In this document: positions 13,895 to 27,300 of the stretch, piece after piece
Numbering within the stretch: position 1 is the stretch's first letter
Layout: every line of letters begins with the position of its first letter
Assembly (NCBI GenBank): GCA_013396655.1
Contig: WBMV01003298.1
Location: forward strand, 1,830,695 to 1,894,694
DNA: 64,000 bases
From: Campylorhamphus procurvoides
Taxonomy: Eukaryota; Chordata; Aves; Passeriformes; Dendrocolaptidae
Reading direction: 5' to 3'
Program-made: the position numbers and the translations under genes
Notes under the pieces: generated by a model
What the model was told of the DNA's origin: nothing
The model's input: the letters and a program-made list of their open reading frames with translations, nothing else
The model's database searches: none

Positions 13895-13925
13895 TTTTTT
13901 GGTTTTTCTTTTTTTTTTTTTTTTT
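13895..13925 (+). repeat. Poly-T tract
   Basis: A T-rich tract ends in 17 uninterrupted T (13909-13925). On the minus strand this is a poly-A tract. I found no recognisable retroposed sequence or target-site duplication next to it, so it is listed as simple sequence and not as a retrocopy tail. Confidence 0.85.
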
Positions 13926-14320
13926 AATGAAAATGTGCTGAAACTCTTTGCCTTTTGAGTTTGAAAGTGGTGCTTGTTTGTGAAGAACAGAAAATATGAT
14001 CATCCCCACCAGGATGACCAACAGCCTCACTCTGGCTCTCCAAAATCTAGTCATCTACTCAGTTTGAGCCCTCTAGATGCCTCTTTAATTAACAGAAAAA
14101 CAGTCTAAATGATGGCCTCTTTCACAAACTCTAGACACTGATATTAAAATGTGAATTTAGGTTGGTTTGCATTGTCTGACTGATATTATGTACCATGGAG
14201 CAAAATGGTTATTGTAGTTATTCAGTTTGTTTAGGATTAAAAGTAATAAAATTACAAATATGTTGTAGGACAGTTTCAATGAGCAGTTTTTAGGTCTAGG
14301 CCCTGGGCTTCGTTGTACCC

Positions 14321-14340
14321 TCTCTCCTAACCTCTCCTAA
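14321..14340 (+). repeat. 10-bp tandem pair beside the palindrome
   Basis: TCTCTCCTAA is followed directly by CCTCTCCTAA, one mismatch apart. The pair abuts the perfect palindrome that starts at 14341. Confidence 0.85.
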
Positions 14341-14366
14341 CATTCAGATATTTAAATATCTGAATG
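14341..14366. repeat. Perfect 26-bp AT-rich palindrome
   Basis: The two 13-bp halves, CATTCAGATATTT and AAATATCTGAATG, are exact reverse complements with no spacer. The symmetry ends at both sides (A at 14340, C at 14367). A perfect uninterrupted 26-bp palindrome is uncommon by chance in 64 kb. It could form a cruciform or a hairpin in RNA, or be a symmetric binding site, but nothing in the sequence shows which. Confidence 0.95.
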
Positions 14367-17300
14367 CAGTCTAAGATTGTACCTTTGTAATTTCAAGGGT
14401 TCTTCAGGAATTTCTTGTATGACACCTGGGCCAGATCCTTCATGGCCTAAGTGTGAAAGTGTGGTACTTTTGAAAATAGCCTGCCACACATTTCTCATGT
14501 GTGGGCTGTATTTAAATCTGAGGCATTGTATTTGATGGGTTTAAACGCAGTTTTGTCAACATTTTTTGTGTTGAGAGCTGGGTATATATTTACTTTACTT
14601 GTCATGGTAAAGTCTCGGATGTGACAGAGCAAGTTTCTAATACAGATTCCAGCAGGTGTATGGTATATTATATATGTGTATGTTGCCCCATCTAGATTGT
14701 TTATGAACTCAATTTGGTGGAAGAAGCTGAGGTAGAAATTCTATGTTTCCATAAACCCATTGTTGCCACTTTTCTCTCTCTCTTTCCCCCCCTTTTGAAG
14801 TATTGTTTTAATTCTTGCTTTATAGTAGTTTTTATTTTCAGAGTTGGGTGGCTGCTAGTAGGCAGCAAAGCTGCATTTCTGGTACCCAACTTCAACTTCT
14901 CATTTTACCAAAGGTTTTCAATGTGACCTGGAGTAAAGTAAATCTCAGGTGTCCAAAGTGCTTCTGAGCACATGAGCAAATTCAGGTCATGTTCTGCTTC
15001 ACTTCCCTGCCTTCCCCATTTACTCTAAGGAGGCTCTGAAGATAAATAAACAAAATAAAGGCTATGTGGTGTATTACTGTCAAGGGAATCACAAGAGTGC
15101 TTGAGACAGTGAAATTATAGTTCCTTTCTAGACAGCCCTCGACAGAGCCCTGAACAATTTCCCTCCCAATGTCCGTGTGTAGTTAATGAGGCTCCTGAAA
15201 GGCAGAGCAATGAGCTTCATTACTTAAAATTCATGGGCACTCTCCAGCTGTAGCAGCATCACAAGCCATGAGAGCTGTTACCAACATTAGCAAAATGCCA
15301 CTTTTCTCACACCCCAAAAAAGCATATTGGTTATTAGCAACAATCTGCCCATCTGCAAAAGTGGGCTTAGTGCAAAATCTACACAGGGCACTCTCACTGC
15401 GTTTCAACAGGATGATACAGCACTGAGAGGTGATATCCAACAAAATGCTATCCCTGGCCCAAGCTGGCAAGTGGAGGCTGAGGATTTGCTATTAAATAAA
15501 GAGGGACATACTTATTTTTGTACCACATTCCTGAGTAAATTGTATGACTGAATTTGAGTGATGGATCAAATGGTACCTCAAGCAAGCTCTCTTTTCTATG
15601 TCAAAGAATGTAAATCAAACCTGGTATAAAAATTCAAGGGCTCTTGAGAGCACTATACAACTTGTACAAAATAAAGTAGCAATAAGTAGGCACTCTTTAC
15701 TACAAATGTTTTCTGGTAGCAGAAAATAGATGTTTGCTTTGAAGTGGATGCTGAAGTGAATTAAGCAGAACTCTGTGAGAGTCACAGTTAACAACCTGGT
15801 TATTGGGCTCTGGTTTTGTCCATTTACAAATGTAAAAGCGAAACAGGCGAAACAGTTACCAGAAGCCACCTTTAAAAGGCTGAGCATAGAAACGCTAAAC
15901 ACAAGGTAATAACAATTGCCTACAGACCTGGTAATTATAATCCAAAAGAACAGAATATTGGAAGGAAAAAAGAGTAAATCAACAGGTGTTGGAGGTAGAA
16001 AATACCGATAATTTAAAAAAATTTATCTTTCCTTCACTCACTACTTCCATATCCCTCCCATAACTATTTTCATCTAATGTGGTAACAATTCATTGAGGGT
16101 ACCTGAGAGCTCTGCTCATGAGGTTTTGGTAATGTGTTCATTTCCATAGTAATGTTCTTCATTTTTCTTTCGGTATTACAGAATTAGGCTGCTGGTGGTC
16201 TCTGGAGGAACCCAGGAGCATAAGTTGGAAATGAATGAGCTCTGCACCAGTCAGGTTTTCCAGTCCTGCCATGAGAGTGAGGTAGTTGTGGACTGGGCTC
16301 CAGGTTCCAGTGCTGTAGGGACTTGTGTTCACATGTGGAAATAAATCATGTCAGTATGGCTGCATGAGAACATAAAGCTAAGCACTTTAATCGAAGTGCC
16401 TGAGTTCTCTCATGTATTTGCAGGAAGTTTCAAAAACACTGGCTGCACTACAGCTTTGTTTAGAAAAGTGAAAGGGTACCCAAAAGGTGATTTCTATACC
16501 TTGCATTGGCTGCATTATATTTTTTCTATCAAATGTGAACAAGTGACTGCTGTGTTGGCTACAAAGTGCTGATGTTTGGTGGCACTGGACAATCAGCTCT
16601 ATGACCAGTATTGCTTCTGGAGTTGCCTCCAGAACAAGCTGCTGCCTTAAAACCACTCCTTTTGCCTGATTCAGGATAGGTCCTGTATGCTGCACAGAAA
16701 CAATTTTAGACACATGCCACTGACAGGAGAGAAGTGGAAGTGTCAGCCCTGATGATCAAACACATTTCATGCCTGTAGCACCCCATCAGACACATCAGTA
16801 AGTCCTCTCCCAGTCATGCTAGGCCACTGAGGAGACCAATTTTAGCAAAAGTAACTTTCCTCTGAGTGGCCCTTCTTGTACATTTATGCTCTGTGGGCTT
16901 GTCATTCAACTCAGTGTTTCGCAGTTCTTTCTCTGTATGCTGGAGGTTGTTTGGTTGCTGGTTTAATAATTATAGAATGTATATTTTGCAATGGTTTCCA
17001 GCTGCTGCTGCCATCTGTCCTCTAGCACACCACATAAAACATTATTTTAATCAGCATTTGGTCTCTGTGGCCATAGGAGCTGGTGTGATGCAGATTCAGG
17101 ACTGGCAGGGACAGGCAGCCCAGCAATGGGCAGAAGGAGTTATTTTGAATGATTCTTGTGGGGTTGCATTCCGAATATGGACTCTGTCAGTCTTACATCA
17201 TGTGTCTCTGTGTCAGGGGTCTGGAACAGGCTGTTGGGAAGGCAGGGGCACACAGGAGTGAGCCTGGGGACTAGACACCAGCCGTTAGAATGAAATGGTG

Positions 17301-17550
17301 TTCGACATTCTCTGTAAAGGTTTCCTGCTGAAGCTGTACTTCCCTTTGTTCCAAGAGGCTCCATCTGTACACATCATTGCCTTTTACTGTGTTAAACTTA
17401 ATTCACACCATTCTAAATGTGTCCCTGAAAACAGTTGTCCCTGATGATTCTTTGCCATGAGTGACCTCTACCACTGTCATTAAATTTAGTTTTCTCTTCA
17501 GTACTTTTAATCTTCAGAATTTAGAGTGAACCAGAGGAGGATGTGGCGGA

Positions 17551-17592
17551 AGGTGGTGGTGGTGGTGAAAGGTGGTGGTGGTGGAAGGTGGT
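17551..17592 (+). repeat. (GGT)n trinucleotide microsatellite
   Basis: Two GGT runs are separated by GAAA and followed by GGAAGGTGG. The array is short and interrupted. An open frame begins in it (17572) but has no recognisable product. Confidence 0.9.
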
Positions 17593-20500
17593 TCACCTGG
17601 TTGTTTGGTAGAAGGGAGTGAGCTTCCACATTCACTAATGCTTATAGGAATTGTTACTTATCAAGATTTATATTTATTTATAATTCTGAATCATAATGTC
17701 CATGATGTTTCTCTGGCTTGTTTGATTCATGGGACCTTCAAGAAAAGGAGAAAGATGAATTATTTCAATGCAATGTTATTTTCTTCTGTCTTTGTTTTGG
17801 TAAGTATAGAGCTGGACCCTTTTATTCAGAAGCTGCTGCTGAGAAAGCCTTACTTTTTCAGAGGTTCTCAGGTATTCTGTACCCAATTAACATACATTCA
17901 TGGATAGATTAAGTTCTCTTTACTTTTTCCACACTCAATTTCAATGCTAACAGATAAAATACTAAACCACCAGAGAATGCCTCAGCAAGGGTGACAGAAT
18001 CAGGCCTTCTGTCACTTCACAGCCACAATCAACTAATGCCTGTTAAACAAAAGTGTAACTATGGAGGGAACGAGGAATTCTGTAGGAATCAAAACTTTGA
18101 GCAGTGCCTCAGTTCCTGCAGGAGCAGTCTGATGCTCTAAGGGGGAAGGTCACCCACTGTGTGTCCCCAGGTGTGTATTACAGCTGGTGGTGAAGATAGC
18201 ACATCTCTATTTGTTAGTGAGTGCCTCCATGGCAGGATTAGCTGTTATATAGAGCTCATCATCTTCTTCACTTTGATGTAATTAGTTCATGTTCATTCTA
18301 TGTCCAACTCATCAGTCTGGGCACTTACAGCACTGATTCATTAAAGTCATAATTGGTGATCATATTTATTTAACCGCTAAATCTTTTACATAATGAGTGA
18401 ATACACTTAGCCACTATTGGGAGATAATTTCTTAATCTAATTAAAAGTGACACACATATGAGGCTTATGGACTTATTAAGAATGTATAACAGGTTAAGAA
18501 TAAGCTCTTTTAAAGCATCATTTTGTTAACCTTGACCACCGTGTCTTTTATGCAGTGTGATCTCCTTGTGACCAAAAGAAAGTGCCAAAAAAGAGCACAT
18601 CCACATATCAGGAGCCACTGGGGAAGCCACACTACAGCTAACGCAGTTTTAACACAGAAGAGAACATCAATTTGAATTATTTTATCTCAGCATTCCCAGT
18701 AGACTATTTATCCCTTCTTTTAATTTATAAGAACATAATTTTCCCTTGTTATTTGTCATGTAATATCAGAATTTGCCATCACTTGACATGAAGATTATTT
18801 TTATTTATTAATATCAAATACATTATCTATATAAACACAGTATCTATACTTAATAATATAAAAGCCTTAAATATCTCTCTCTATATAGGAATAAAATACC
18901 TTACACATACTATGTATGACTACAATAATTAATTTGATGAGTTTAATATGTACAAAATGTATTAACTTTTTAACATGAGTTTTACACAATGAAAATAGAA
19001 GCATTTGGAAACTTTATTTTATCTGTGGTTTACACTTTAATAATTCTGTAATGGTTTTGCTTTCTTCAGAAAGAAGGCAAGTGTTGGGAACCTGACAGCA
19101 TGGTTCTTCAAAGCCCTCCACAACTGTGATGCTCATTATATCTTGGTCCAGTGCTCCAGCACTCCAAACGTGCAGTGGGAAGTTTTAAAGGAAGAGGGGC
19201 CAAAATGTTTCTCATCAGAAAGCACCATCTAGTGTTGGTTTGTAAAACTTTGGCCAAAGATATAAAGGATATCACTGTAAAATAAATGAAAAGTGTGGAA
19301 AGGAGAAGTGACCCTGGTTGCACAAGTGTTGGCTCATGGGACACAGTGAAAGGATTTCTCTGGCACTTGGAGTAGCAAGTTCTCTCCAGGTTCCTTCAAA
19401 AATATTTTGGATAATCTCTCACTGTCGTGTATTCTTGATCTCTTGCCTTCCAAACTGAGATACAGGGCAGAAATACCTCCCTGTGACTCATATGCTTGTA
19501 AAATGGGGATATTTTGTACAGAACCTAAGAAAGAAAGAACTTCATTCAGCAGGCAGGATGATGCTGTAGAAAAACACAGTGTTTTTTTCCCCCGAATATG
19601 CTTATTCTTGTCACAATGCTAAAGTCTTTTTATTTTCCTCTAGTTTGTGAGTTTTATTGTTTAGTCTTGAATGGAAACCCATTGACCTGTCATGCAGCAC
19701 TGACAGAGTTTACATGAAGCCCCCAGGGCAGCCCAGTGTCTTTGGCAATAGCAAACCTCAGATGATTAGTCCTGATTTGTGTGGTTCAGGAGAAAGCTGA
19801 AGTTTTGGTGGGATGAGAATGAGCAGGATTAGCTATGGAAAGAGGATGCTGCTTTGCTTGCAGCTCATGTGCCTGTGGTTAGGAGTGCACAAAGAGATGC
19901 CTGGGCTCTTTGCACTCCCCAGTGAGCATTTTAATACAAGTTCCAACAAAGTATTTCGTACAGAGTATGAGAGTTTCAGCAGAGACTGCTGAGAAAGATT
20001 TGCCATTGTGTTCCCTCTAGCCCAGGGGCTGGAGCAGCCCCTCTGGTGTGCGTGAAAGCTGCTTATCATGTTATCATGTTTTACCCTGGAAGGAAAGCAG
20101 CTCTCTGCTGACAGCACTAGCAGGTTGTGTGAATGATTCTTGAAGCAGCAGAGTACTAAGAGTCTTCTTATCTCAGTAGAAGCTCTAGATGTAAAATCTC
20201 TCCATGAATTGCTAATATAGAAACTATATCCTGGTGACAGCTGGGAGGAAAATATCTCAGACATGGCCCAGAGAATGTGACACACAGTTACCTGCTTTGG
20301 GAAAATGTCAGATGGAAAGTTGAGCTTTAGCTGGAAGAAGGATGGAGCAGTATTAACTTGCCTGATCTCTCTGATCTATAATATTTAATACATAGCAGAA
20401 TTTTAAATTTCAGTCTCTGGACACCAAGCATAGGTGTAAATAATTATCAAGAATTTGACCTAAAACACACTGGAGTCTAGAAGATATTTTCAGTAACTCT

Positions 20501-22639
20501 GCTGAAAATTTTGCAACTGTCCCAAAGTAATCTGTTTGATCAATAAAATAAAGCATTTTCTGAATAAATTAAACACTTATAAATAAAGAAATGGGAAGCT
20601 GGGGAAGCTTTAATAGAATTCCTCAGTGAAGTCATGTCTTTAAAGCTGAAATAAGCTCTAGAGAATCAGTTTTCATATGTGGCAAGATTTTGCCTCTGGA
20701 AAAAAAAGGAAGGAAGGAGAAAAAAAAAGTCTGATGTCCTATGAATCCTTAGAAGAATCCAAACAAAATAAATGAGCAGTAGAAAGAAATTAAATACAAT
20801 GGTTTCAGAATTGGAGGCAGGAAAGATGCTATAGAAATCACTGAATAATGGCAAAAAGTCTGCAGAGTGACTGAAGTTTAGTATTTAATCAGAACAGGGA
20901 AAATCAAATTTACTACAGACACTAATAGTAGATCACAGTAGATTTCCTTTACTGTGGTAGCTGTTATTTAGAATAATGTAGTTTTTCCTTTAGATCAGAC
21001 CCAGGGGAAAACTACAGATGCATTAAGCACGTAAAAAAAGGTTGACAAAAACATGTGAAAGCAACCTGTGTTGTTTTAGACCAAGCTCGTGTGGTAGCTG
21101 AGCAAGATGAGATTCACAGCCTCTGCTGTCCCTTGCATTTCTGCTAACGTTGCAACAAGGAAAAAGCTCAGAGGAATTTGTAATGGAAAGAGTCCTCTCT
21201 GATCCTAATTCTAGGATGCTTCCTAAGGACAGGTGAAGTAGGGATTGAGTGCCAGAGAAAAAAAATGGTTGAAATTTGGGCTGCAACCTCATTATAAGAT
21301 CATGCAATTCACTGGGCATAATCTGCACTAATCCACAGGGGGTTTAAGTTAAAAGATTCATTAAATACCTCAAGTTTTGGAGCCATTCCTTAAAGATTAA
21401 ACTTGAGTAATACAACATGACTGTTTACAAAAGTGGTGAAGTGATTCCAGTTCTTCCAATATAAACCAACTTTCTTAATGCTTCAGCTTCATAAATCCCA
21501 GTTTATCTCAGAATAATAGATGTCTCAATGTAAAATTCAAAAGGTTTTCAAAGTAGTAGAAAGACCTTAAAAATTATGGACTTTTTATAGGGATATTTCA
21601 GAAAGTATCTGAAATACATGCCAAAATATCTCATTGTGTTTGACAACCTGACAATTTTTGTAGCTGGATTTGTGTTATCAGAATATTGTGAGGGGAATGT
21701 TTGCAAAGAAAAGTATATTAAATAGTTTGTGTTACTTCTTGTTTTCTGCTTGTGTGGAAGCTGCATGCTTGGTTTTTATCTTGAAGCTGCAGGTGAATGT
21801 TAGACATATGGTGACTTACTACACAGATACACACTGTGTGTTTATAAGTGTCACTATATAGATATAGATATGCATATAATGAGTATCAGTATTCTTGAAT
21901 GTTTTGATCTGTAAAATTTTCCCAGAGGAAGGGATCACTAAGGTGAAATTTTGAGTCTGCTGAGAGTGATGTAGTTTCCAGTGAGATTCTGCAGTTCTCC
22001 TGGATATACTCCATGGACCTGCAGACACCTGGGAGGCTGGACTGAGGTTTTCCCTATCCATGCGGTTACATGATCCGAGCACCAGGTGGCAATAGAATGA
22101 CATTGGAAACAATTCTATGCCCTGCTTTGAATTCAGTATAATAAGAAAATAAAAGACAACAAAACTGCTTTTACCCTGTGTTTGAAAACGTTGTTTAGCA
22201 GCAATTGGTATTCTGCCCAGTGAAGCGTGGTTTTATATTGAGGAAGGCCCAGGCTTTCATGGACAGAAGGTTTTGAGACCAACGAGAAATTGCCTCACTG
22301 GTTTGTTTAATTCTGAAGACACAAAAATAGACTTTGAATTGCATTAGTAGCTGTATCAATATGCAAGGCACCAGAGCAGCTGTGGGAGCTGCAGGTACCA
22401 GAGTGGGAGCATCACTATTTTCAGCAGTACAGCTCTGATTGCAGTATGCCCAGGCTGAGGAAATGTAGTTGTCTTTTCTACGCTGGGCAGAGTTGCTCAT
22501 GCAAAGGTTCTTGCAGCACAGGAACTGTGGGCACACCTGTCCCCGGCATTAGTCAGGTTGTGAGCCAAACCCAGAGAGGCTTTTTGTCTGGAAAAAGTGT
22601 TAGATGTTAGCCAGTTGTGACCACAAAAAAAATTATCAA
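17593..22639. other. AT-rich non-coding stretch, longest open frame 150 codons
   Basis: No recognised gene or transposon is visible. The longest open frame of the whole window lies at 19833-20285 on the minus strand (150 codons). Its sequence is Ser/His/Cys-rich, with no domain, signal peptide or membrane segment I recognise, and no exon boundary is obvious. It is most likely chance. A purine tract at about 20698-20729 and a TATAGA-type repeat at 21855-21878 are minor simple sequences. Confidence 0.55.
20698..20729 (+). repeat. Purine tract with GGAA repeats
   Basis: A run made only of A and G, (A)n(GGAA)n(A)n, about 30 bp long. It is simple sequence of no visible function. Confidence 0.8.
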
Positions 22640-22662
22640 ATATATATATATACATATATATA
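22640..22662. repeat. (TA)n microsatellite
   Basis: A dinucleotide TA array interrupted once by C. Just upstream lies an A-rich stretch (22624-22632). Confidence 0.85.
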
Positions 22663-24280
22663 AAATGGATATTACTAAAAGACTAGATGTTTGTAATAGA
22701 TTTAGTTTCAATCTGCAGTTCTGAGTGAACATGACTTGCCATCTGGAGCCTTATTTAAATTTATATCCAAAGTGGCATAGAGCTCACAAAGATGAGAGGG
22801 TGTGGCTCCAGCAATGAGCATTGGGTTCTGAAAGTGGGACTCCAAGTACAATGGGTTTTCTTTCATGTTGAAGCTTTTCCCCAGGATAGCCTCAGATATA
22901 GTTTTCACAAGAACATCTATTTATAGCCATTTTCTCCCATAAAGAGGCAATTGTTTTGTTCTGAACCAGTAGAAAAGAGATTAACTCCGCTGTGTTGGCT
23001 TTATATGAGATTTTTGGTGTGTGTTTTTGCTAGGGCAGTCTGGTGACTCCAGCAGCCATCTGAAAGAATTAGATTCATCTTCAGTCAACAAGATGCTTTC
23101 TGCCTGTTAAAGTCTGAAAAAGCCAAAGTGACACTTGCTAAATTATTCTCACCATCTAGTTGAAAACTCTTTTCACATTCAATAATATTTTCTTTCCATT
23201 TTTTTTCTTGCAAGGAGTCCTGCCTTGTGTTACTTAAAGAAGTGCAGAAGAGGTTGGCAACCTTGCTCAATTTTCATCTCAGCTAAAATGATTTTTCCAC
23301 TGCAGAGGTGTGTGAAGAATCTCAGACTGAGGGTGAAGAAATGGGAAGTTTTTCTGTTTATCAAAATCTGTTGCCGCTGCAAGTTTTAATCACAGTCAGG
23401 GTAAAGATTAACCTGTGCTTGTAGTTAATATTGAAGAAGTAAGCAGACAGCTCCCAGGCCCGTGAGCTAAGAATGTAATGAAGGTTTCAATCATGCTGAA
23501 TTTTGCCCATGAATCAGTACAGTATTTTACAACAGACATAGTCATACTGTGATGTATGTGTTTGTATGCATGGAAATACACCCATACACATCTTAGTGTG
23601 GGCAGTTATGATATATGAGTAACTGATGTGGAAAAACCTGCAGTCTGCAATGTCTGAGAACTGGTAGCAACTTAATTGGTAACATCTTTTCAAAGGAGAC
23701 ATCTGGGTGTAGTAGAAAGTTACCTTGAATCTATAGCAGCATTTAAGATTTCAGGTTTAGTTAACAGATGGCAGATAGGAAGCTGTAAAAGAGGAAGACT
23801 GAATTACATGCCTATAACCCATTCTGTTTCCTCTAATAATCTGGAAGACCTTGGTAGAGGTCTGAAAGCTCATTTGATTGCAATAGACTGGGCAATATAT
23901 TCTCTAAGGTACAATAGGGAAAACATTTTTCAGTATGTCACAACAGTAATATTAAGCAGCAAATAAGAAGGCAAATTCTAAATTTAGGTACTGGTGTGCA
24001 GTTTATGTGTGACAGTCTCCACTTTTCACAGAGGACTTTTTCTGCTCAAACCTCAAACTGTAGGAAATTGAATTTTTCTTTTACTATCTGTGCTACTCCT
24101 TAACTGTGTTGAGACAGTGAGAAAGGGAAAACCTTTTCCTTCCATTCCATTATTCTGAAATATCCTGTTTGCCCAGCACCTGACCTCTGATCTCTAGTGA
24201 GCCATTCCTGCTGGTTGATTTAGTTTTCTTGTTAAACAGTTGATGCTTAGGGGGTAAGAGGAGATGGGAAGAACCCCTTG
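22663..24280. other. Non-coding stretch, nothing recognised
   Basis: Only short overlapping frames below 100 codons are present, with no repeat I recognise. The A+T content is high. Confidence 0.6.
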
Positions 24281-24310
24281 TTTCTTTTTTTTTTCTTTTT
24301 TTTTTTTTTT
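24281..24310 (+). repeat. Poly-T tract
   Basis: About 28 T within 30 bases, interrupted by two C. On the minus strand it reads as a poly-A run. I found no retrocopy body beside it. Confidence 0.85.
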
Positions 24311-27300
24311 AATGGAAACTGATCTACATTCATTGTTCTTAATTTCGTTCCTGACATATAATTTTCTAGATTGTCCTGGCAAGCGAACTATATCAGCATA
24401 TAAACTGCACTTTCAATTTGCACACTAATGGATCTTCTTTCCTTAAAGCCATAAGAAAATTGTACCACAAAACGCACTGGGGATCAGCAGTGTTTCTAAC
24501 TGAAAAGTATGTGTATAATCAGCTCTTGTCCATTTTAATATCTATAGAAAATCTGATTGATCAAAAGGGATTTGGCCTTGAGACACATAAACTGAATGGG
24601 AAGTAGGAGGAGGGTCAAATTAGCTGCTCAGTTCTCTATTTCCATTTTCATTTATCACATCACATTCATTCTTTCTTGTACAGGTAAAGCTGGACCTATG
24701 GAATGATTATAGTCAAAGGCTTATTATTTTCTGACCCCACTGTTACCAGAAACATCTATCATCTTTGTGGTGTTCTGAAAAATGTATGATATAGAAATTT
24801 TGCAATCTTTACCAGAGGAGATAAACTGACTTCAATTAGAAGAGCTGAAAGGGAATCCTCCCATGGCCAGGGCTATTGCTTGAACAGTTAGAGACCTTGT
24901 GCTGCTGTTTAGGAAGCATCATTTGACTTTAAAAGCAAAATGACAAATCTCTTTTGCCAAAAAAGAGCTATTCCCTCAGTGTTCTACTCAACAGCTTCCC
25001 AAATTCGTGGCTCTCATCACTGCCTCTTGTCATCCTTCTTCATCTTTATTGAATATAGATAATTTAGAACAATAAGGGTTATTTTGCTGCCTTGTCTATA
25101 ATTTTATTCTCTGTTCTGAGTTCTACATTAACATGTCTACAGTTCTGAGCAATTTCATGGACCTGCTTGATGACAAGACACAATATTAACACAGAAGAGT
25201 CAGAAAATAAGACCATCTAATATAAAGCCCAGTGAGAAGAGAAGAAACAGACATGCACATAAGATCATTTCATGTAACAGAATTACCGACAGTGGTGCTT
25301 CTCTCTAGTCTGACTTTGAGTTTTTTTCTCCAGGCTGTACCTGCAGAGGATGATGAAGCCAAGCTAACATGCTTAGAAAAGCAAGCTAATCAAAGCACTT
25401 CTTGCAATCTGAATTTACAGGGTCCTTTGTCCATTTAGATTACCTTGGCATTATTCTGTCAACATGCAGTATGAAAAGATTCTGTAAACATTTGTTGATC
25501 AGTTTGCAGTCATCTGCAATAATAGATACTGCTTTTATTTTCCAGATGGATGAGTGAAACATGGTTAAACAGCTTTTCTAAAGTCACATTATTCATTACA
25601 AAGCTGGGTCAAGATGTTACATACCTAAAGCAAATAGCTCTTTATGTATGTAATATTTGTTCATTTTTCACAGTATGCATCTCTCATTTTAAGCACTTTA
25701 AATGATACCAGGAGCTTGATATTATAATTAGGAAGTTATTTAAGTATCCAAAAGATCATATTGATTTGTGTTTATGGAAGCCTTTTGGATTCAAGGATAA
25801 AGAAGTATCTTTGTTGGGAAAAAATGGGATTAAAATCTCTTTCAAACAGCCAGCTTGTTAAAAGTCTTTAAGCCACTAATGTAAGGCAGGAGTATTGACC
25901 TGTGGGGGTGTATTAGTGGAACAGGGAGACTGCACAGGAGCCTCAGGTCACAATAAAGGCGATGTTAATGAGGAAGGTGAATTGTGGTTAAACTTCCAAA
26001 TTTAAGCAACGCTGCTTTCCTAGACACAGCAAAACAGAGCAAGGGGGATGGGCATCTTTCAGTGAGATTTGAGGTCTTTGTAGCTGCCTGCCCAGCTGGG
26101 TATGGTGAATCCTGGATCAGACCTTTATAGCGGAATTCTTCCTAATAAGCACAGGCAAGGAGAGAATGACTGAGGCATACCCTGTGATCCTCAGCAATGC
26201 CTGAAGTGGCACTGTGAAATGCAGCCCGAGGTTATCTCTGCACCTGAGAGATGCACTTTGAATTTTCTGTTAGACAGGCAAGTCATTACAGGTGTTCCTT
26301 CTGGAACTGTGCATTACTCTTTTGAACCTGCATTCACGCCTTAACATGGCAAGGGGCTCTGACTGTGCAATGCTTTAAAAATCAGCTCTCCCCTTTTATG
26401 TTATTATTTATTTTTTTTTAGGTGAGGATGGGGATGTTTATTAATCATAAACACGTTGGTTTCCAGATACTAAGTCAGTTACCTGACACATTTCAGCCAA
26501 ATTCAGTTAAAACTCCATTGGACAGGGAGTCATGTGTTGTTACCAAGTGGCACGGATCAAAAAATTCTTTGACAGGATGTTTTTCCATTTGTTTCCCCTA
26601 AAATCTGAATACAATTATGCAGCACTTCCATCATAAGAAATACATGGGATACATGTATATGTTTACTGTGCCGAGGGGAGCATAATCAAGCATTTTGAAT
26701 GACTGAAGGTGAAAGGGCTACTCCAGCTACTGTCACTTGTATTTTTGAAATTTCAGCCTTTACAACTGAGGAATCTGATCTGGGGTTTCCAGGAGTCTCT
26801 GGTATTCTTAAGTGTTTGTTGAGAAATGAGGAAAACATCACAGGCTGTTTTGAGGGCTTGATTTTTAGCTTTTGTCAGATTTTGCCATTCCAGAGTCTTG
26901 CTGGTCTGTTATCCACCTTCCCTTCAGCACCCTGAGGTGCTTAGAAAGAAAATAACAATGATGCAATTTCTGTGTAAAACATTTTCATGGAGAATGTTAA
27001 ACACTGGATAAACTGAGCAACATTTTAAGTTTTCAAGGGTCCATATGATGATCATTCTCATTCTATTACACAATATCAATGAAACGAATTTGCAGTTTTC
27101 ATTGATGAAATATTTGTTCATCTACTTTGTATTTGACCGGAATTCTTGTGGAAAAGAAAAATATCCTTTAGTAAATATTTTGAAGCCACTGCCTTTTACG
27201 TGTAGCACAGGATTAATTGTACAGTTAGATGAAAAAAAAAAGAAAAAGAAGTGAGAAGACTATATTAAGAAATAGCTAGTCGGGATATGTACCCTGGAGC

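Larger units (their letters stand above)
13926..17550. other. AT-rich non-coding stretch with one palindrome
   Basis: Apart from the palindrome at 14341-14366, nothing organised is visible. The longest frame is 131 codons from a non-ATG start (16866-17261, plus). It is Cys/Trp/His-rich, without a domain, and is probably chance. I see no interspersed repeat. Confidence 0.55.

Noticed and set aside
13848..14054. Minus-strand frame with a basic start and a hydrophobic stretch, like a type II membrane anchor
   Set aside because: It runs into a poly-Lys stretch encoded by the 17-T tract and then stops. It is probably chance.
17572..17907. 111-codon frame with a GTAAGT donor-like site near 17800
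   Set aside because: The frame starts inside a GGT microsatellite and runs past the donor. There is no acceptor and no recognised domain.
19833..20285. 150-codon minus-strand frame, longest in the window
   Set aside because: The composition is Ser/His/Cys-rich with no domain, and it lacks splice or start context. One frame of this length is expected by chance in 64 kb on two strands.
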